Source: Burkholderiaceae bacterium
GTDB lineage: Bacteria > Pseudomonadota > Gammaproteobacteria > Burkholderiales > Burkholderiaceae_C
Assembly: GCA_023954095.1 (NCBI GenBank)
Contig: JAMLIQ010000006.1
Location: 1-64,000 of the forward strand
Direction of reading: 5' to 3'
DNA: 64,000 nt
Position numbers and translations under genes: made by a program. Under the pieces are notes generated by a model. The model did not search any database, was not told the origin of the DNA, and saw nothing but the letters and a program-made list of their open reading frames with translations. How positions within the stretch are numbered: position 1 is the first letter of the stretch; the number at the start of each line of letters is the position of its first letter. This document shows positions 1 through 7,514 of this stretch, piece by piece.

Positions 1-378
1 TTGCGCGCTGGTGTGTTCGCCCCGGCGGCGCAGCAGGGCGCGCAGGCGCGCCAGCAGTTCTTCCATGTGAAAGGGTTTGGCCAGGTAGTCGTCCGCACCC
101 GCATCCATGCCCGCCACTTTTTCATGCCAGGCGCTGCGCGCGGTGAGGATGAGCACCGGCATGGTGCGTCCCGCCGCACGCCAGCGGCGCAGCACCGACA
201 GGCCGTCGAGCGCGGGCAGGCCCAGGTCCAGCACCACGGCGTCGAAGTCTTCCACGTCGCCCAAATAGTGCGCGGTGACACCGTCACTGGCGCTCTCGAC
301 CGTGTGCCCTGCCGCGGCGACGGCCTGCACCAGTTGGTGGCACAGCGTGGGTTCATCTTCAACGACGAGGATGCGCAT
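1..378 (-). CDS. OmpR-family response regulator (N-terminal part, cut by window edge)
   Basis: Only the receiver domain is visible: 126 codons from the ATG at 378, with the C-terminal DNA-binding domain beyond base 1. The start MRILVVEDEP supplies the acidic pocket, Asp51 in VVLDLGLPALDG is the expected phosphorylation site, and the conserved Thr (ILTAR) and Lys (LAKPF) follow. Downstream residues (EELLARLRALLRR) are typical of the OmpR/QseB class. The start overlaps the 3' end of the exported PepSY gene (359-730) by 20 bp, so the two are co-transcribed and probably translationally coupled. A sensor kinase would be expected just outside the window. Its divergence from the ferric-reductase operon suggests, by inference only, that it controls that operon. 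Confidence 0.93.
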   Translation of the reverse strand, partial: MRILVVEDEPTLCHQLVQAVAAAGHTVESASDGVTAHYLGDVEDFDAVVLDLGLPALDGLSVLRRWRAAGRTMPVLILTARSAWHEKVAGMDAGADDYLAKPFHMEELLARLRALLRRRGEHTSAQ

Positions 379-730
379 TCCTGTCCTTTTCGTGTTCCTT
401 GCGCTTGCTGTCGAGCACCTTGCCATCGACGGCATCGACCTTGAGCTTGACCATGCGGCCATCGCTTTGCAGCAGGCGGATTTTATAGAGGAAGCGACCG
501 TCGTCCTGCTCGAATTCCACCTTCAGTGCCTGTCCTTGGTAGTCGCGTTCGATTTTTTCGAGCACGGTGCGCAGGGGCAGCACTCGGCCTTGTTCCAGCG
601 CCTGGCGTGCCAGTTCGTGGGAGCCATGGTCGTGGTCATCGGCGCGCAGCAAGGGGCTTGCGCCGAGCAGGCACAGCGCTACGCAGGGCAGGGCGAGCCG
701 ACGAAGGGTGAGCGCAGTGCACGATGACAT
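359..730 (-). CDS. Exported PepSY-domain protein
   Basis: 123 aa with a clear signal peptide (about residues 1-30, ending near LLRA|DDHDHG) followed by one PepSY-like domain (ARQALEQGRVLPLRTVLEKIE, then FLYKIRLLQSDGRMVKLKVDAVDGKVLD). Small periplasmic PepSY proteins of this type are often encoded next to two-component systems and are thought to have sensory or inhibitory roles; the exact role here is unknown. It is the first gene of a leftward pair with the response regulator and is divergent from the ferric-reductase operon. The ATG at 730 lies only 20 bp from the first copy of the 130-bp duplication. Confidence 0.85.
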   Translation of the reverse strand: MSSCTALTLRRLALPCVALCLLGASPLLRADDHDHGSHELARQALEQGRVLPLRTVLEKIERDYQGQALKVEFEQDDGRFLYKIRLLQSDGRMVKLKVDAVDGKVLDSKRKEHEKDRNAHPRR

Positions 731-750
731 AGGGTTTTTTACCCCGGAGG

Positions 751-880
751 CGATGAACGGAAGATGAATGCGCCTTTCAGCATTCGTTCAAGGCAGATTT
801 TCCACAATGGCTCTGAACGAAAAAAAAGGACTTCCTCATGCGTATCAAAGTTGTACTGGGAATCTGGCTGCTGGGCATTA
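751..880. repeat. Direct repeat, copy 1 (duplicated 5' end of ferric-reductase gene)
   Basis: 130 bp that recur at 1515-1643 in the same orientation. The copies differ by one extra A in a run of A (8 here, 7 in copy 2) and one C/T difference near the end. It contains the upstream region and first 14 codons of the ferric-reductase gene. Confidence 0.95.
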
Positions 881-894
881 TCCGTCGCGGTTGA
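838..894 (+). pseudogene. Truncated 5' remnant of the ferric-reductase gene
   Basis: The ATG at 838 opens with MRIKVVLGIWLLGI, identical to the intact gene at 1601, then diverges at base 881 and stops four codons later (IRRG, stop at 892-894). It is the coding part of direct-repeat copy 1, not an independent gene. Confidence 0.85.
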
Positions 895-1064
895 CGTTGT
901 TGCGTGAGTATGTATGGGGCGGTGCCTGGCGGATTTCTGTTTGCACAACAAAATCAATTAAGAATAATGCTTTGTATTATTAATAGCTATTTTTGCCCTA
1001 TTCGCACATGCAAAAACATCGACATTGGTATTTTTCTTTGCGCATGAATCGATATTGGTTAAAA

Positions 1065-1475
1065 ATGAAAAATCTACTGCCAAAATTATCATTTGCTTTT
1101 GTATTTACATTTTCTATGAGCGCTTTCGGTGGCTGTAATGATTATAATTATGCAGAAATTCATCTGCAAGGAGAAATTTTACTCAAGGCGCCAGCGGATC
1201 TTCCAAAAGGAGCGGGTACTCACCGCAACCCACAAGAAAAGCATGCATTCCTGAAATTGGATCGGCCTATTTGCATGGCGGCTGGAAAAAATTCTTATGA
1301 AAATGCAGAGGATAATCAGGTGGAAATGACACTCTTCTCTTTGAAGGGTGTTGATTTTAATCAATACAACGGTAAGCGTGTCGCTGTCAATGGTGTTCTA
1401 ATGCATTCATTTGTTTCCGATGCGCACACGGCCCTTCAACTTTCGGTAAAAAAAATCGCTGAAATATCGAATTAG
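1065..1475 (+). CDS. Small exported DUF4431-like protein on an AT-rich insert
   Basis: About 136 aa if started at the ATG at 1065, which gives a good signal peptide (MKNLLPKLSFAFVFTFSMSA). In-frame ATGs at 1044 and 1008 are alternatives, and no start has a convincing Shine-Dalgarno. The mature part fits the DUF4431 pattern as I recall it: an L-x-G-x-L-like strand (IHLQGEIL), a FLKLDRPICM block, then YNGKRVAVNGVLMHSF followed by DAHTALQLSVKKI. The function is unknown. The DNA from about 930 to 1510 is far more AT-rich than the surroundings and is bounded by the two copies of the 130-bp direct repeat, so the gene was probably acquired by insertion between the regulator and the redox operon. Confidence 0.7.
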   Translation: MKNLLPKLSFAFVFTFSMSAFGGCNDYNYAEIHLQGEILLKAPADLPKGAGTHRNPQEKHAFLKLDRPICMAAGKNSYENAEDNQVEMTLFSLKGVDFNQYNGKRVAVNGVLMHSFVSDAHTALQLSVKKIAEISN

Positions 1476-1514
1476 AAATTATCTATTCTCAGCGTGTGGA
1501 GCTTTATTTTTGGA

Positions 1515-1643
1515 CGATGAACGGAAGATGAATGCGCCTTTCAGCATTCGTTCAAGGCAGATTTTCCACAATGGCTCTGAACGAAAAAAAGGACTTCCTC
1601 ATGCGTATCAAAGTTGTACTGGGAATCTGGTTGCTGGGCATTA
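1515..1643. repeat. Direct repeat, copy 2 (native upstream region and start of ferric-reductase gene)
   Basis: 129 bp matching 751-880 with one single-base gap and one mismatch. This copy continues into the intact reading frame, so it is probably the original junction. Confidence 0.95.
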
Positions 1644-2986
1644 CCCTGGCATGGATGGCGGTCGCGCCTGCCGATTTGGGCGTTTCGCCCCTGGTGAATG
1701 CGCAAGGCGCCGCCGTCGGCTGGTGGCAGTTGCGCCAGCACGCGATGTACCTGAGTGGGCTGTGGAGCATCGGCCTGATGGCGCTGGTCATGCTGCTCGC
1801 GCTGCGCCTGCCCTTGTTCGACCGCCTGATGGGCGGCATGGACCAGGTCTACCGCCTGCACAAATGGACGGGTATCGCCGCCGCCCTCACCGCCATCGCC
1901 CACTGGGGCGCCAAGGAGTCGAGTGGCTGGATCAAGGCCTTGTGGGGCCGTGCCGGCAGGCCCGCGCGCGAGGCCGTGCTGCCCTGGTTGACGGATACCC
2001 GCGGTTTTGCCAAGGACCTGGGCGAGTGGGCCTTCTACTTGTTGCTGGCCATGGTGGCGCTCACGCTGATTGCACGCCTGCTGCCCTATAAACACTGGCG
2101 CCTCCTGCACCGCGCCATGCCGGTGCTGTTCCTCGCGCTGGTGTTGCATACCGTGGCGCTGATGCCGCTCACGTTCTGGGCACTGCCGCTGGGCTTGCTG
2201 ATGGGCTCGCTGCTGGCACTGGGCAGCCTGGCCGCCGTGTGGTCGCTGGCGGGCTGGGTGGGGCGCTCGCGCAACCATGCGGCGCGCATCCAGGCAGTCA
2301 CCGTGCTGGGCGATACGCCCACGGGTGCGCCGGTCGAGGTCATTTGCGCCATGCCGCCCAGCTGGCGCGGGCACCGCGCGGGGCAGTTCGTCTTCGTGCG
2401 TTTTGATGCTGCCGAAGGTGCCCACCCTTTCACCATTGCCAGTGCACCGAACGCGCTGGGCCACAGCCCCGACGGAGAGCCCCTGCTGCGCCTGGTGATC
2501 AAGCCGTTGGGCGACTACACCCGCACCCTTCACCAACGCTTGCGCGCCGGTCAGCGCGTAGACATCGAAGGGCCTTACGGCCGCTTTGATGGCCAGGGCT
2601 CGCGCCGCCGTCAGCAGGTGTGGGTGGCCGCAGGCGTGGGCGTGACCCCCTTCTTTGCACTGCTGGAAGCACGCCAGCCCGGCAGGACCCGCGAGGGCAG
2701 CGACCCAGCCCCCGTACATATGCATTACTGCACGCGCGACGCCCGGCGCGACCCGCTGCTGGCGCGCCTGCAAGCGCTGTGCGCGCAAGCCCAGCCGCCC
2801 GTGCTGCTCACCGTGCACAGCGAAGCCCAGGGCCAGCGCCTGACGCCGCAGGCTTTGCAAGCCGAATCCGGTGGCCCGTTGGACATCTGGTTCTGCGGCC
2901 CCCAGGGCCTGGGCGACGCGCTGCACGCGCACGCACGCGGCCCCAGCCGCTGGCGTCTGCACCGCGAATCATTTGTCATGCGTTAA
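1601..2986 (+). CDS. Ferric-reductase-like transmembrane haem/FAD/NAD(P)H oxidoreductase
   Basis: 461 aa. The N-terminal half (about 1-220) is a ferric-reductase-like membrane domain. Paired histidines H87 and H101 (RLHKWTG, AIAHWG) and H170 and H183 (LLHRA, VLHTV) are spaced as bis-haem ligands. The C-terminal half is a ferredoxin-reductase module: HPFTIASAP for FAD near residue 275, GVGVTPFFALLEAR for NAD(P)H near 350, and an FCGP motif near the end. It should carry electrons from cytosolic NAD(P)H across the inner membrane. The ATG at 1601 is chosen because homology starts there; the frame stays open to 1532 but only through the duplicated leader. It is followed 22 bp later by a PepSY gene, the next member of the operon. 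Confidence 0.88.
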   Translation: MRIKVVLGIWLLGITLAWMAVAPADLGVSPLVNAQGAAVGWWQLRQHAMYLSGLWSIGLMALVMLLALRLPLFDRLMGGMDQVYRLHKWTGIAAALTAIAHWGAKESSGWIKALWGRAGRPAREAVLPWLTDTRGFAKDLGEWAFYLLLAMVALTLIARLLPYKHWRLLHRAMPVLFLALVLHTVALMPLTFWALPLGLLMGSLLALGSLAAVWSLAGWVGRSRNHAARIQAVTVLGDTPTGAPVEVICAMPPSWRGHRAGQFVFVRFDAAEGAHPFTIASAPNALGHSPDGEPLLRLVIKPLGDYTRTLHQRLRAGQRVDIEGPYGRFDGQGSRRRQQVWVAAGVGVTPFFALLEARQPGRTREGSDPAPVHMHYCTRDARRDPLLARLQALCAQAQPPVLLTVHSEAQGQRLTPQALQAESGGPLDIWFCGPQGLGDALHAHARGPSRWRLHRESFVMR

Positions 2987-3008
2987 TCTGATGAAAAGGA
3001 GCCTCACC

Positions 3009-3428
3009 ATGAAAAACGCCCCCACTCTGCGCCGAGGCTTGCTGGCACTTGCACTGGGCCTGGCGGCCCTGCCGACATGGGCCGATGACGATTGCAGCGC
3101 GCCCCTGGACCGCTGGCAATCGCGCGAGGCGGTACGCCAGATGGCCGACCGGCAAGGCTGGCAGATCCAGCGGCTGAAGATCGATGATGGCTGCTATGAA
3201 ATTCGCGGTACAGACAGTCAAGGTCGCGGCTTCAAGGCCAAGATCGATCCGGAAACCCTGAAGGTCGTGAAGATGAAGCAACGCGATCGTCAGCGCACGC
3301 GGGAGCGAGAGCGCGGCCGGGATCGTGAGCACGCCGCACCGCAGGACGGGCCATCGCAACCTGGCAGCGCAGCTGCACCGTCACCCCTGTTCACCCCTGG
3401 CACCGCCCCACGTGGCCAGGTTGAGTAA
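3009..3428 (+). CDS. Exported PepSY-domain protein
   Basis: 139 aa from the ATG at 3009, with an AAAGGA ribosome site 8 bases upstream. The signal peptide covers residues 1-24 (cleavage near TWA|DDDC). A PepSY-like domain follows (REAVRQMADRQGWQIQRLKIDDGCYEIRG, then FKAKIDPETLKVVKMK). The tail is rich in Arg/Glu repeats (RQRTRERERGRDRE) and then Pro/Ser/Ala, probably disordered. It sits between the ferric-reductase homologue and DUF2271 in a tight rightward operon, suggesting a periplasmic accessory role in the same redox pathway. The biochemical function of PepSY is not settled. Confidence 0.85.
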   Translation: MKNAPTLRRGLLALALGLAALPTWADDDCSAPLDRWQSREAVRQMADRQGWQIQRLKIDDGCYEIRGTDSQGRGFKAKIDPETLKVVKMKQRDRQRTRERERGRDREHAAPQDGPSQPGSAAAPSPLFTPGTAPRGQVE

Positions 3429-3450
3429 TTTCTTTTAGCCGAGCATTCCT

Positions 3451-3927
3451 ATGTCCAAACCTCTCTTGACTGTTTTGGCCGCCGCCTGCGCGCTGGCCCT
3501 GCCCGCCCTGGCGCACAGCCGCCAGGTCACCTTGAGCGCCCAGCTCAAGAACTACGGCGGCGACGGCGCCTACCTGGCCGTGTATCTGACCGACGCCAAG
3601 GGCGCCTATGCCGGCACGCTGTGGGTGGCCGGTGGCAAAGCCAAGTACTACAAGCACCTGTCCGACTGGAACCGGCTCTCCAGCGGCGACGCCAAGCGCC
3701 TCAATGGCGTGACGGGCGCCAGCGTGGGTGCGGGGCGTACGCTCAAGGTCACGGCTGACCTGGCCGATGCGCTGATCGATGCGGGCTACGAAGTCCGCAT
3801 CGATGCGGCCGTGGAAGACATGCGCGACAGCCCGTCGGAAGTCCGCGTACCGCTGTCCACCAGCAACGTTGGCAAACCGCAGGCGGGCAAGCAGTACATC
3901 CAGTCGCTGACCTTCCAATTGCAGTAG
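3451..3927 (+). CDS. DUF2271 periplasmic protein, candidate ApbE-flavinylated electron carrier
   Basis: 158 aa with a signal peptide (cleavage near residues 21-24, ALAHS). The body fits DUF2271 (LKNYGGDGAYLAVYLTDAKG, then TLWVAGGKAKYYKHLSDW). Residues 85-91 read NGVTGAS, close to the S/T-G-A-T/S flavinylation site modified by ApbE in NqrC and RnfG, so Ser91 is the candidate FMN attachment residue. From memory, surveys of ApbE neighbourhoods list DUF2271 among extracytosolic flavinylated domains found with PepSY membrane proteins. Its stop codon overlaps the GTG start of the next gene by one base (TAGTG). The flavin attachment is inferred, not shown. Confidence 0.85.
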   Translation: MSKPLLTVLAAACALALPALAHSRQVTLSAQLKNYGGDGAYLAVYLTDAKGAYAGTLWVAGGKAKYYKHLSDWNRLSSGDAKRLNGVTGASVGAGRTLKVTADLADALIDAGYEVRIDAAVEDMRDSPSEVRVPLSTSNVGKPQAGKQYIQSLTFQLQ

Positions 3928-6128
3928 TGGTGCGCATGGGCTGGAAGACCCTCCACCGCTGGCTGGGGCTGACGGTCGGCACCGTGGCCCTGGTACTGGG
4001 CCTGACCGGCGCCCTCCTGGCACTCGATCCCGTGCAGCAGGCCTGGCAGGCACCTGCTGCGCCGGATGATCTCCCCGTAGCCACGCTGGTGGAGCGCGTG
4101 ACGCGCACGGTGGCCGGTATCGAGGAGATCCGCCGCTTGCCCTCGGGTGCCATCGTTGCGTTCAGCTTTGCTGGGGACCAGGCGCAGGCGTCCTATGTCG
4201 ATCCGGCCGATGGCAAGGTGCTGGGCCCCTGGCAGCCTTCGGCGCTGCCGCGCTGGGTCAAGAACCTGCACCGCTCGCTGCTGCTGGGCGACGCGGGGCG
4301 CTGGGGTGCGGCGGGCATTGCGCTGGCCATGGGCTTGATCTGCGTTTCGGCCCTGGTGCTGCTGCTGCGCCGCATGGGCGGCTGGCGGCGCCTGGGCGCG
4401 CGGGTGCGGGGCTCGCTGGCACAGCGCATCCACGTGGTTGCGGGCCGGATCGTGCTGGCCATTCTGCTTTTGACGTCGATCACGGCGCTGACCATGAGCG
4501 CCTCGACCCTGGGGCTGGTGGCGCTGGACGCCGGGACCGAACCCGAGGTAGCGTCCGTGGCCGCCGGGCAGCCCGATCTGCCCGGTGCACAACTGGCCTT
4601 GCTGCAGAACATCCCCGTGCGCGACTTGCGCAAGCTCAATTTTCCCGCAGCTGCCGATCCGCAAGACACCTGGAAGGCCGCGACCCGCCAGGGCGAAGCC
4701 TGGATCGACCGCTATTCGGGTCAGATGCTGGCATCGCAAGACACGACGATGGCGCAGAAGGTGTACGACTGGGCGCTGGTGCTGCACACCGGCGAAGGCG
4801 CCTGGCCCTGGGCGGTGGTGCTCGGCTTCGTGGGCGCCAGCGTGCTGCTGTTCTGGTGGTCGGGCGTGGTCATCTGGTGGCAGGCACGGCGGCTGGTGCC
4901 GCATATTTCCGGCAACAGCCCTTTGGCGCAGGCCGATGTGCTCCTCTTTGTCGCCAGCGAAGGCGGCAGCACCTGGGGATTTGCCCAGGCGCTGCACGAG
5001 GCGCTGGCCCACAGCGGGCACCGCGTGCATACCGGCGCCCTGGAGCATTTCCAGACCGCGCCCGCCACGCGGCAGGTGTTCGTGCTCGCTGCCACCTATG
5101 GCGAAGGCCAGGCCCCGGCGCACGCCAAAGACGCACTCGAGCGCATCGCAAAATTGACCGCCAGCGCCGTGCCGGTGACGGTGCTGGGCTTTGGCGACCG
5201 GCAATACCCGGCCTTCTGCGCCTTTGCCGAGGCACTGGAGCAGACCCTGCGCGCGCGCGGCTGGCCTGCGCTGCTGCCGCTTGAATGCATCCACCAGCAA
5301 TCGAGCCAGCAGTTCACCCGCTGGGGCCAGGCACTGGCGCAGGCACTGGGCGAGCCCCTGGTGCTCGACTATGTGCCGCGCGTTCCGCCCACCACCGCGC
5401 TCACGCTCGTAGCGCGCCAGGGCTACCGAGAGCACAGCGACGAGCCCACGGCCATCCTGCGCTTTGCCTGGCCCGCGCAGGGCGGCGGCGCCCGCCTGGG
5501 GCACTTTGCGGCGGGCGATTTGGTGGGCATCCTGGCGCCTGGCTCGGCCGTGCCGCGTTATTACTCGCTGGCGTCGGGCTCGCAGGATGGGTTTCTGGAA
5601 ATCTGCGTGCGCTTGTTGCCGGGCGGCCTGTGCTCTACGCATTTGCTGGGCCTGCAGCCGGGGGACAGCATTGCCGCTTTCATCCGTTCCAACCCCGGCT
5701 TTGCGCTGCCGCGCACGCGCCGTCCCGTACTGCTGATCGGGGCGGGCACGGGGGTGGCGCCCCTGGCCGGTTTCATCCGCCGCAACGACCGCCACATCCC
5801 CATGGTCCTGTACTTTGGGGGGCGCGATCCGGCGCAGGATTTCTATTTTGGCCCCGAGATCCAGCGCTGGCTGGCTGAAGGGCGGCTGGCGCGCGTGCAG
5901 ACCGTGTTCTCGCGCATCCCCGAGGGCGGCGGCTATGTGCAGGACGCCGTGCGCCGAGACGCCGAGCGCATCCGCGCACTGGTGGCCCAGGGCGCCCTGG
6001 TGCGCGTCTGCGGCAGCCGCGCCATGGCCAAGGGCGTGGCCGAGGCGCTGGACGCCATCCTTGCGCCGCTGCACTTGAACGTGGCAACGCTCAAAGCGAA
6101 GGAGCGCTATGCCGAAGATGTCTTCTGA
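3927..6128 (+). CDS. PepSY transmembrane / flavodoxin / sulfite-reductase-type flavoprotein fusion
   Basis: 733 aa. The N-terminal PepSY-TM region has helices near 12-34, 126-148, 170-192 and 294-318, with histidines in KNLHRSLLLG and LVLHTGEG that may bind haem. A flavodoxin-like domain starts near 335 (DVLLFVASEGGSTWGFAQAL). An FAD/NADPH reductase module follows (RYYSLASGS near 545, GAGTGVAPLAGF near 605), as in sulfite reductase alpha subunits. The fusion should pass electrons from NADPH through FAD and FMN to the membrane part, and then to a periplasmic carrier such as the DUF2271 protein. The start is GTG at 3927, coupled to the previous stop; ATG at 3936 is equally possible. It overlaps apbE by 20 bp. 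Confidence 0.87.
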   Translation: MVRMGWKTLHRWLGLTVGTVALVLGLTGALLALDPVQQAWQAPAAPDDLPVATLVERVTRTVAGIEEIRRLPSGAIVAFSFAGDQAQASYVDPADGKVLGPWQPSALPRWVKNLHRSLLLGDAGRWGAAGIALAMGLICVSALVLLLRRMGGWRRLGARVRGSLAQRIHVVAGRIVLAILLLTSITALTMSASTLGLVALDAGTEPEVASVAAGQPDLPGAQLALLQNIPVRDLRKLNFPAAADPQDTWKAATRQGEAWIDRYSGQMLASQDTTMAQKVYDWALVLHTGEGAWPWAVVLGFVGASVLLFWWSGVVIWWQARRLVPHISGNSPLAQADVLLFVASEGGSTWGFAQALHEALAHSGHRVHTGALEHFQTAPATRQVFVLAATYGEGQAPAHAKDALERIAKLTASAVPVTVLGFGDRQYPAFCAFAEALEQTLRARGWPALLPLECIHQQSSQQFTRWGQALAQALGEPLVLDYVPRVPPTTALTLVARQGYREHSDEPTAILRFAWPAQGGGARLGHFAAGDLVGILAPGSAVPRYYSLASGSQDGFLEICVRLLPGGLCSTHLLGLQPGDSIAAFIRSNPGFALPRTRRPVLLIGAGTGVAPLAGFIRRNDRHIPMVLYFGGRDPAQDFYFGPEIQRWLAEGRLARVQTVFSRIPEGGGYVQDAVRRDAERIRALVAQGALVRVCGSRAMAKGVAEALDAILAPLHLNVATLKAKERYAEDVF

Positions 6129-7098
6129 CGCTGCCACGCCCTGCCAGCGCGCCACCCTGCACGGCCCGGCCATGGGCACGCGCTGGTCTGTCAGCGTGGA
6201 CTGTGATGCCGCCCTGAGCCTGGACGCCCTGCGCCAGGACCTTGCTGCCGCCGTGGAGCAGGTGGACGCGCAGATGTCCCCCTGGAAGCCGGAGAGCGAC
6301 CTGGTGCGCCTGAACCGCGCACCCGTGGACGCCTGGGTGGACTTGCCGCTGGAAATTCTGGAAGTGCTGGCCTGCGCCATGGACATCCACCGCCAAAGCG
6401 CTGGCGCGTTTGACCCGTGTGTGGGTGCGCTGGTCGATGCCTGGGGTTTTGGCGCGGTGCGCGATGTGCCCGACGCCGCAGCGATCAACACCGTGCGCCA
6501 GGCCGTGCCGTGCACTATGCGCGAAGGCCTGGAGCTGGACTGCCCCGCAGGCCGCGCCCGCAAGCGCGCCGCCGTGCAGCTCGACCTGTGCGGCATTGCC
6601 AAGGGCTATGCGGTCGACCGCATGGTCGCCGTGCTGCGGCGGCACGGGGTGCGGCATGCGCTCGCGGCGCTCGATGGGGAGCTGCGCGCCCTGGGCCGCC
6701 AGGCCAGCGGCGCGCCCTGGGCCGTGGCGCTCGAAGCGCCCGATGCAGGGCGCCGAGCGGTGCGCGGCGTGATCGAGCTGCAGGACCTGGCTGTGGCCAC
6801 CTCGGGCGACTACCGGCGCTACCTGGAGGTGGGCGAGGCGCGCCTGGCGCACACCATGGACGCGCGCCGCGCCGCGCCGGTGAACAATGCGGTTGCCTCG
6901 GTCACCGTGCTGGCACGCACCTGCATGGAAGCAGATGCCTGGGCCACCGCCCTGCTGGTGGCAGGTCCCGGCGAAGGTATGGGCCTGGCACAGCGCAGGG
7001 GGCTGGAGGCGCTGTTTCTGCTGCGCCGCCCCGAAGGCTTGGTGGAGATGGGGCTGGGGCGGCTGGGCTCTTCCACCGCACAGCAAGGCGCTGCATGA
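6109..7098 (+). CDS. apbE: FAD:protein FMN transferase
   Basis: 329 aa of the ApbE family, which attaches FMN covalently to Ser/Thr of exported redox proteins. Recognisable blocks are GPAMGTRWSVSVD near residue 20, QMSPWKPESDLVRLNR, AGAFDPCVGALVDAWGFG, LDLCGIAKGYAVDRM and AHTMDARRAAPVNNAVASVTVLA (metal and FAD site region). Most ApbE proteins have a signal or lipoprotein leader; none is seen here, so it may act in the cytoplasm or use another route. The ATG at 6109 lies inside the preceding reductase gene. The adjacent DUF2271 protein with its NGVTGAS site is the obvious substrate candidate. Confidence 0.92.
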   Translation: MPKMSSDAATPCQRATLHGPAMGTRWSVSVDCDAALSLDALRQDLAAAVEQVDAQMSPWKPESDLVRLNRAPVDAWVDLPLEILEVLACAMDIHRQSAGAFDPCVGALVDAWGFGAVRDVPDAAAINTVRQAVPCTMREGLELDCPAGRARKRAAVQLDLCGIAKGYAVDRMVAVLRRHGVRHALAALDGELRALGRQASGAPWAVALEAPDAGRRAVRGVIELQDLAVATSGDYRRYLEVGEARLAHTMDARRAAPVNNAVASVTVLARTCMEADAWATALLVAGPGEGMGLAQRRGLEALFLLRRPEGLVEMGLGRLGSSTAQQGAA

Positions 7099-7197
7099 AC
7101 GACGGTGCAACAAGCCGTTCAGCAGCGATTCATCACGGCAGGCGCAGACTGCACCCACAGTCACCAACGACTGGGTTTATATGCAAAGGAGCGCATC

Positions 7198-7506
7198 ATG
7201 CAATCGACCACCGTTCTCGCCTCGATCGCCCTGCTGGCGGCTGCCATCAGTACCCCACTCTTCGCCGGGGATCGTGAACACGGTCAGCGGCGCGATCGCC
7301 AGCTGGTCACGCAAAAGCATGCCCCGCAGGGTTTCGACCAGGGCATGCAGACGGTAGTGCACGCCGCCGCTGCCGACGCGCCGGGCCATGGATGGCGCTA
7401 TTTCTCAGACCCGTCCACGCTGCGCGCCGTTGTCATCAGTCCGCAAGGCGACTACTACTACAGCCGCGGCAAGGGCCTGCGCTGGATCGCCGCAGAACAA
7501 AGCTGA
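7198..7506 (+). CDS. Small exported protein of unknown function, last gene of the redox operon
   Basis: 102 aa from the ATG at 7198, preceded by a good AAAGGAG ribosome site at 7185-7191. The frame is open further upstream, but that part lacks a ribosome site. The signal peptide is MQSTTVLASIALLAAAIS, with cleavage near LFA|GDRE. The mature part is basic at first (DREHGQRRDRQ), then has an aromatic-rich end (GWRYFSDPSTLRAVVIS, GDYYYSRGKGLRW). I do not recognise the family. The 99-bp gap to apbE and same orientation suggest it belongs to the redox operon. Confidence 0.75.
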   Translation: MQSTTVLASIALLAAAISTPLFAGDREHGQRRDRQLVTQKHAPQGFDQGMQTVVHAAAADAPGHGWRYFSDPSTLRAVVISPQGDYYYSRGKGLRWIAAEQS

Positions 7507-7514
7507 GCACCCCT

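Noticed and set aside
993-1064. Longer N-terminus of the DUF4431 protein, from TTG at 993 or ATG at 1008
   Set aside because: It would put about 20 charged and aromatic residues before a clear signal peptide that starts at 1065. No ribosome site supports it.
3786-6602. A 938-codon open frame antisense to the flavoprotein and apbE genes
   Set aside because: It is low-complexity (rich in Arg, His, Gln and Ala), has no domain, and is opposite strongly supported genes. High GC removes stop codons in such frames.
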